The notes under the pieces: model-generated | What the model was told of the DNA's origin: nothing | The model's input: only the letters and a program-made list of their open reading frames with translations | Databases searched by the model: none | Shown: in pieces, positions 59,517-64,000 of the stretch | How the letters are laid out: every line of letters starts with the position of its first letter | Numbering within the stretch: position 1 is the first letter of the stretch | From: Lactifluus volemus | Lineage: Eukaryota > Basidiomycota > Agaricomycetes > Russulales > Russulaceae | NCBI GenBank assembly: GCA_022376515.1 | Contig: WTXI01000040.1 | Span: 186,001-250,000, forward strand | Reading direction: 5' to 3' | Length of the DNA stretch: 64,000 nt | Position numbers and translations under genes: made by a program

Positions 59517-60445
59517 GGAAAGTGTAGGTCCAGTCCATCACTCGCTCCTTATGCTTCCCTCGATATTCTCTGTTCGAGAGCCAGATTAGCGGAGTTCACC
59601 ATTGACCATGGAGTGCTCCGCTCTGGGTAAGAATTGCTCCGTATTTGCGACCCCCCGCGAATGGCTGTCTCGGTTCCTCGGACTGCCGCCTCTTCTGTGC
59701 TTCGCCCGCTGGGGGTTGTCTTAGAATCGTCTGATATTGAATATGACGAGGCAAGGTTGTAAAAAGGATAGTCTCTGTGCCCGACGTACTATCTCCTTGA
59801 ACTTTAAATCGGAGTATAAAAAATAATGAAGTGCGGGGTTACGGCCTTTTCTTCCTGAAGGCCCTACTAGATAGCCCTCTCTGGAGGAGCTGTAGCATCG
59901 AAAGAGGTCCTGCTATTGTGGTCAGCAAGCGCACCCCAGCCCGAGGGAAATCTAAGATGTGCTCTGCTGCCTCTGCATTATCTGAAGAGGGTTTCATGAT
60001 ATCGCAGCCTGTCAGTACCTAAGTAACCCGTGCTTTCCACTGCTTGTGGATTTAACTTGCGAAAGAGATAAATGATCATTTTCCAACTTGACCTGTATTT
60101 AGGATCTTCAGGCTGTCCTCATTTGATCTGACTTGACTTTGTTTCCAACTCGGACGTGTAGATATACATACACTGAATATTTCTCGATATCGAAATAGAA
60201 CCCCCAAGCAATCAATTGACCGCGTCTACGCAACATCCTGTTTACAAAGCAGACCAAGGCGACAAATGGGCTAGAAATAAACTGAAAGTACCGACACAAG
60301 CATACCGCATGTATTGTGAGCACATCAAATTGGTAAAAGCAGTCGCAGTGAGGCTGGACAAGATCAAAGGGCCTATAAATATCCAATTGGGTCACGTCTG
60401 TATATAGCATCGGCAGAGACTAACTTACAAGGCCGTTTTTCGCCT
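59517..60445. other. Array spacer downstream of copy H
   Basis: No gene is supported. Segments resemble 43140-43220 and 39840-40200. The shared 3' block with gcctataaatatcc lies near 60370. Confidence 0.5.
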
Positions 60446-63129
60446 CTATTCTGGATGATCAATGTCGTGAGAGACGGATGCTGCGTCAAGGGGATGCCGC
60501 AAAACATCTGTAGCCACCTCAGGGAAGGACATAGCTAACTCCTGGGAATTATAACGCAGATCGGGCCCGGGGTCCCGAATATCATCCACTCTTCCATCAT
60601 TCGCTGCGCCAGTGTTTGGGTGCGAAACCGAGGTTCCCTCCTGCGGGACGGGAAAAATAGCCGATGCTGAGGTGGAGGGAAGTGGAAGAGGAGCAGCAGT
60701 TACTTGGTCAATCGGGAATGCGGGAGAGGCTAGTGATGAAGGGGTGATTGCGGGGGCCATGTCGCTGGGGGCAGTGGTCAGGGAAGAGGATAGTAATGGA
60801 ATGTCGGAGGCAACCGCGAGTTCTACGTTTTTCTGCGGATCAGTGGAGTCGCTAGATGGTTGGGCAAAGGACGAGTGTGGTGTGAATGTCGACAGTCCGG
60901 GGGTACGAGGGCTTGACACAGAGTTGGAAGTGGGAGAGATGGAGATGGTAGTGGTATCAGTGGGACCTTGTGTTATCAACTCGAAAGAAGTAGTAACGAC
61001 GTTGCTGCTGTCGACATTGGTCGGTGTGTGGCGGGAGGACTCTACGGTTGGGGTAACATCGTGGAGCGATATCTGTTCTGCAAAATGTATGCGCCTATGA
61101 TCTGCGCTCAATGCGAGATAGGATGACAAGACAGGCTCTGTGGAATCGGCAGGTGGTGAGGTAAGGTTGGGATCGGTGATCTCGCCTATCACGGTATGGC
61201 CAGGGATACTGCACAATGGGAGCGGGTCGCTTATCGAAGCTGGATCGGTGTCTTGATGTAAATCGTCATAATGATGCCGAATGGGGTCGAGAATAAAATA
61301 TGAAATGAAAGAAGACTCGGATTCGCGAATGCGTGCTTCTCGAGTGATTTCATTCCACAAAGCACAGAAGTCGTGCTGCAGACTAGGAAGAGTATTTCGG
61401 ATGTCGAATCGGGAGATACATCCCAGGACGGCCTTTAGATAAATAACTCTAAGTGGAGTCTTGCTGAGACACAAGCGGAAGAGCGGACGAGTGATGTGGA
61501 TCAAGTTGGCAAGTAGAACGCTATCACCATTTTCGAGGTAATATCGAAGAACCTCTTCTGATACGCCTAGTTGATCCTTGGCAAGTGAGATCCAACGGTC
61601 ATCCCGTTCAGGCACACTTGCAATGACACCAGCAATTATTCCTTGAGAACATAAACCGTCGTCGGTGCTTCTCAGAGATAGCCCAATCTCAACCGATCCC
61701 AACACTACCGCGCCTTCTCCGAAAATGCATCCGAGGACAAACGTAGTTCCATAGGTAAGATGTGCCGTATCGACGGCTTTCGCGCATATGATGACCCGCC
61801 TTTTCTTGTCCGACTCCAAAACCAAACTTGATGTCAAAGTACGGCTCATGAACCCATAAAGTGCCGCTGCCAATGTCCCGTCCACTTTAGCGAAAATGAG
61901 GTCGAGGCCGAGGCTGAGGACCACATCCGAAACGCAGAAGTCGGGGATGACTTCGAAGAATTGTTCAAGATCCTTATCTTCATCCAAAGCATCAATTGTC
62001 CACGTCAGGATACGACTGGTGATTTCCACCGACATTTTCGAGCCTGTGTCTTGGACGGCCTTCGTCATACCCCCAAGCAATTGTCTGCGATATATTTCCG
62101 GCCACGTGTAGGGGAAATATCGCCAGTCATGAAGCCAAAGAAAGTAAGCAATTCGGGAGACTGCATATCGGATGCTGGTATAGAAGAACCATGCCGAGGA
62201 AGAAAGTGGGGAGTAGTAGGGGCTATCGTTCCAGAAGATTGGCATCAACGTGATGCATCCGTATGCCGCTCCTGCAAGTACCACCCACAAAATAACCACA
62301 CTGAATACAGCGTGGTTAATGTTGAACAGAAAAACACCCAGTCCAGAGAAGAACAGGAACAGAGACAGGTGTAGCAGAGCGGGCAATGCTCCAACTGACC
62401 AGGGAAGATGAAATTCCTCCACCCCGTTAGCAAAGAATGCGTGGATCGGCGCTCGCTTGTGTAGGCTGTAACGTGGCGGTTGTGTAATTGTGACATATCG
62501 ACGCGCCCACTGCTGTAACATTGTCGCCAATAGGGCGCATGTGAGACTGATGACCAAACTGAGGAACCAGAGAGAGTTGACCAAGACTGCTGATGTTGGC
62601 GGAGAGAAAGGGGGTGGTTGAGCTGGAGTGGCAAGGATAGATTCACGAGATACGTTTGGGTCTGCAAGAAGTTGATAGATGTTCGCGAGATAGAATGCAG
62701 ATGGATCTTGTGGATTTGGCCTGAGGTCTTGAACAGAGACTGCGGCCAATGCGGCGAGCGCAGCAGAGAATAGACCGGTCTATAGTCACGTTGACTGCTG
62801 CACCCCAGCGCGGAGACTGATATGAGCTCACGAAAATAAGGATGCCGTCTGCATCCTTTTGCCACCGTTTGGCCATTTTGTCGTCTTCTTCTTCTGTCAT
62901 CTTGACGTACATATGAAAGAGGGGGCCTGAGCTATCGGTAAAGCTGGCCCGTCCCTGAGAGGATTGATTTTGCTCTGGTCGAGGGACGTCATCGAGGCGA
63001 GCTACAGTATAAGGGAGAAATGAGTCGTTGATAAAGCTACCGGCAGGTGCCGAATAACATACTGCGATTGATTGTCTGTTCTGGTAAATTCCCTACGTGA
63101 GTAGCTTCTGGAGGCGCTTCTTGGAACAT
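60446..63129 (-). CDS. DUF6535 membrane protein, array copy H
   Basis: Exons 63063-63129, 62832-63001 and 60446-62779 (introns of 61 and 52 bp; the second has donor GTGAGC) give 856 residues. Exon 1 has 67 nt, ten codons more than the 37-nt form, in frame (MFQEAPPEATHVGNLPEQ). It is closest to C (SKTPLRVIYLKAVL, FCVSDVVLSLGLDLIFAKVD). The loop between TM3 and TM4 and TM4 itself differ from the others (VVILWVVLAGAAYG, and EEFHLPWSVGALP before TM3). The tail is the most diverged in the array (SPRTPGLSTFTPHSSFAQPS). Confidence 0.8.
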
Positions 63130-64000
63130 TGGGTAATATATATGAGGAATGGATCGTAAATTGGGATTGGGTGAATGTTACTGTATCGAGCTCGGGGAAT
63201 CACGGTATTACCGTCGAGCAACGCTTCGCATGCAAACCCTATAACAAAGTTTGGCGCCAAGGCACCCGAGGACGGCCCGGGTGCTCCGCGAACCGATCCG
63301 CCACTGGCATTTCTGGTTTATTTCAACTTGAACGATGTAAACCGCTGCGTAGCCCTCTTTTGTGCCTGGTTCACTCTTCTCTCCCTTGTCAGGCCGCAGA
63401 TACTGTAGCGCCCTCACTGCGATCATGATGTTCGTTATGAATAAGGGATCCATAATCACCCCTCCATTGGCTGAGACTGAGTATGCCGACCTTTGCTTGT
63501 TACTGTGGATGATCAGCAGATGGGCCTCTTTCCACAGAGAAAATCGAGAGGTTTATAGCTATTCCGGGGACAAATATCGCTAGCTGGAAGGAGGCCTCAA
63601 TGAATTGAGGGGTTCCTGAACATCAGAAATTGGGCACTGATCGAAATACCAGTATTCTCTGCTCGTGAACCAGATTAGTGGAGTTTACGATTTACCACAG
63701 AGTGCTCGCTCTGGGTAAGAACTGGTCTTAAGATTCCTGCACTTTCGTATCTGTGAGCCATTTCTACTCTGTGAATGGCCGTCTCGGACCCGCCGTGTGT
63801 TCTATGTGGGCACAGCATTCTTTACGCTCCCAAGTACGCTCGGCCTTTCCCTCTTCTGCCAGCGTGGTTAAGAGCCTTCAACCTTGCTGTAGCCAGTATC
63901 CAGAGTAGATCCACTGACCACTGTTGGTATAGTCCCTCTTGCGAGCCCACTTTCTGAGGAATGGACTCAGTATTCCGGCTTTGCCTGACTGGGGCCGGCT
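63130..64000. other. Array spacer at the right edge
   Basis: No gene is supported. From about 63650 it repeats the 3'-side flank seen at 10755-11070 and 43219-43450 (gtgctcgctctgggtaag), so another array member probably follows beyond the window. Confidence 0.6.

Overview
The window is from a filamentous basidiomycete (Agaricomycete-type) nuclear genome. Genes carry short 37-65 bp introns with GTATGT/GTGAGT donors and YAG acceptors, the proteins include DUF6535 membrane proteins and a C2-NACHT-WD40 NOD-like receptor of the fungal type, and the transposons are Tad-like LINEs, Helitron-like, MULE-like and Harbinger-like elements. This is a fast-evolving accessory region. I identify families from memory of their motifs; no database search was possible.

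Layout. The backbone is a head-to-tail tandem array of DUF6535 genes, all on the minus strand. I number them by position: A (511-3173), B (7944-10577), C (11365-14038), D (18842-19798, pseudogene), F (36210-38917), G (40210-42833), A' (43737-48134, split by a LINE), BC' (51826-54479), D' (about 56229-57170, pseudogene) and H (60446-63129). Seven copies have open three-exon models of 836-866 residues. Array flank sequence runs off both window edges, so the array is longer than the window. Two large blocks are related: 1-20310 (A-B-C-D) and 43219-57660 (A'-BC'-D'). Five transposon insertions are present in only one of the two blocks or at its border, and for four of them the other block or a paralogue preserves the empty target site. 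This lets insertion ends and target-site duplications be read directly.

Between D and F (about 20311-35750) lies a non-array island. It holds a nine-exon NOD-like receptor gene (22305-27872, 1709 residues). Its 14 WD40 repeats are almost identical and differ at only a few positions, as in the Podospora HNWD incompatibility receptors. The island also holds an F-box/LRR gene with a frameshift, a decayed LINE, a 74-bp perfectly palindromic Harbinger-type MITE, and broken pieces of unrelated conserved genes: condensin subunit CND1 in two out-of-order pieces, and a sterol O-acyltransferase scrap.

A 4.0-kb Helitron-like insertion (3344-7346) separates A from B. It carries a PIF1-type helicase fragment and two oppositely oriented pieces of a threonine dehydratase gene.

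Working interpretation (inference): this is a birth-and-death cluster in which unequal recombination, block duplication and transposons keep remodelling a family of multi-pass membrane proteins around a repeat-rich NLR. Co-location of a recognition-type NLR with a polymorphic membrane-protein array is compatible with a role in self/non-self recognition or defence, but nothing in the sequence proves a functional link.
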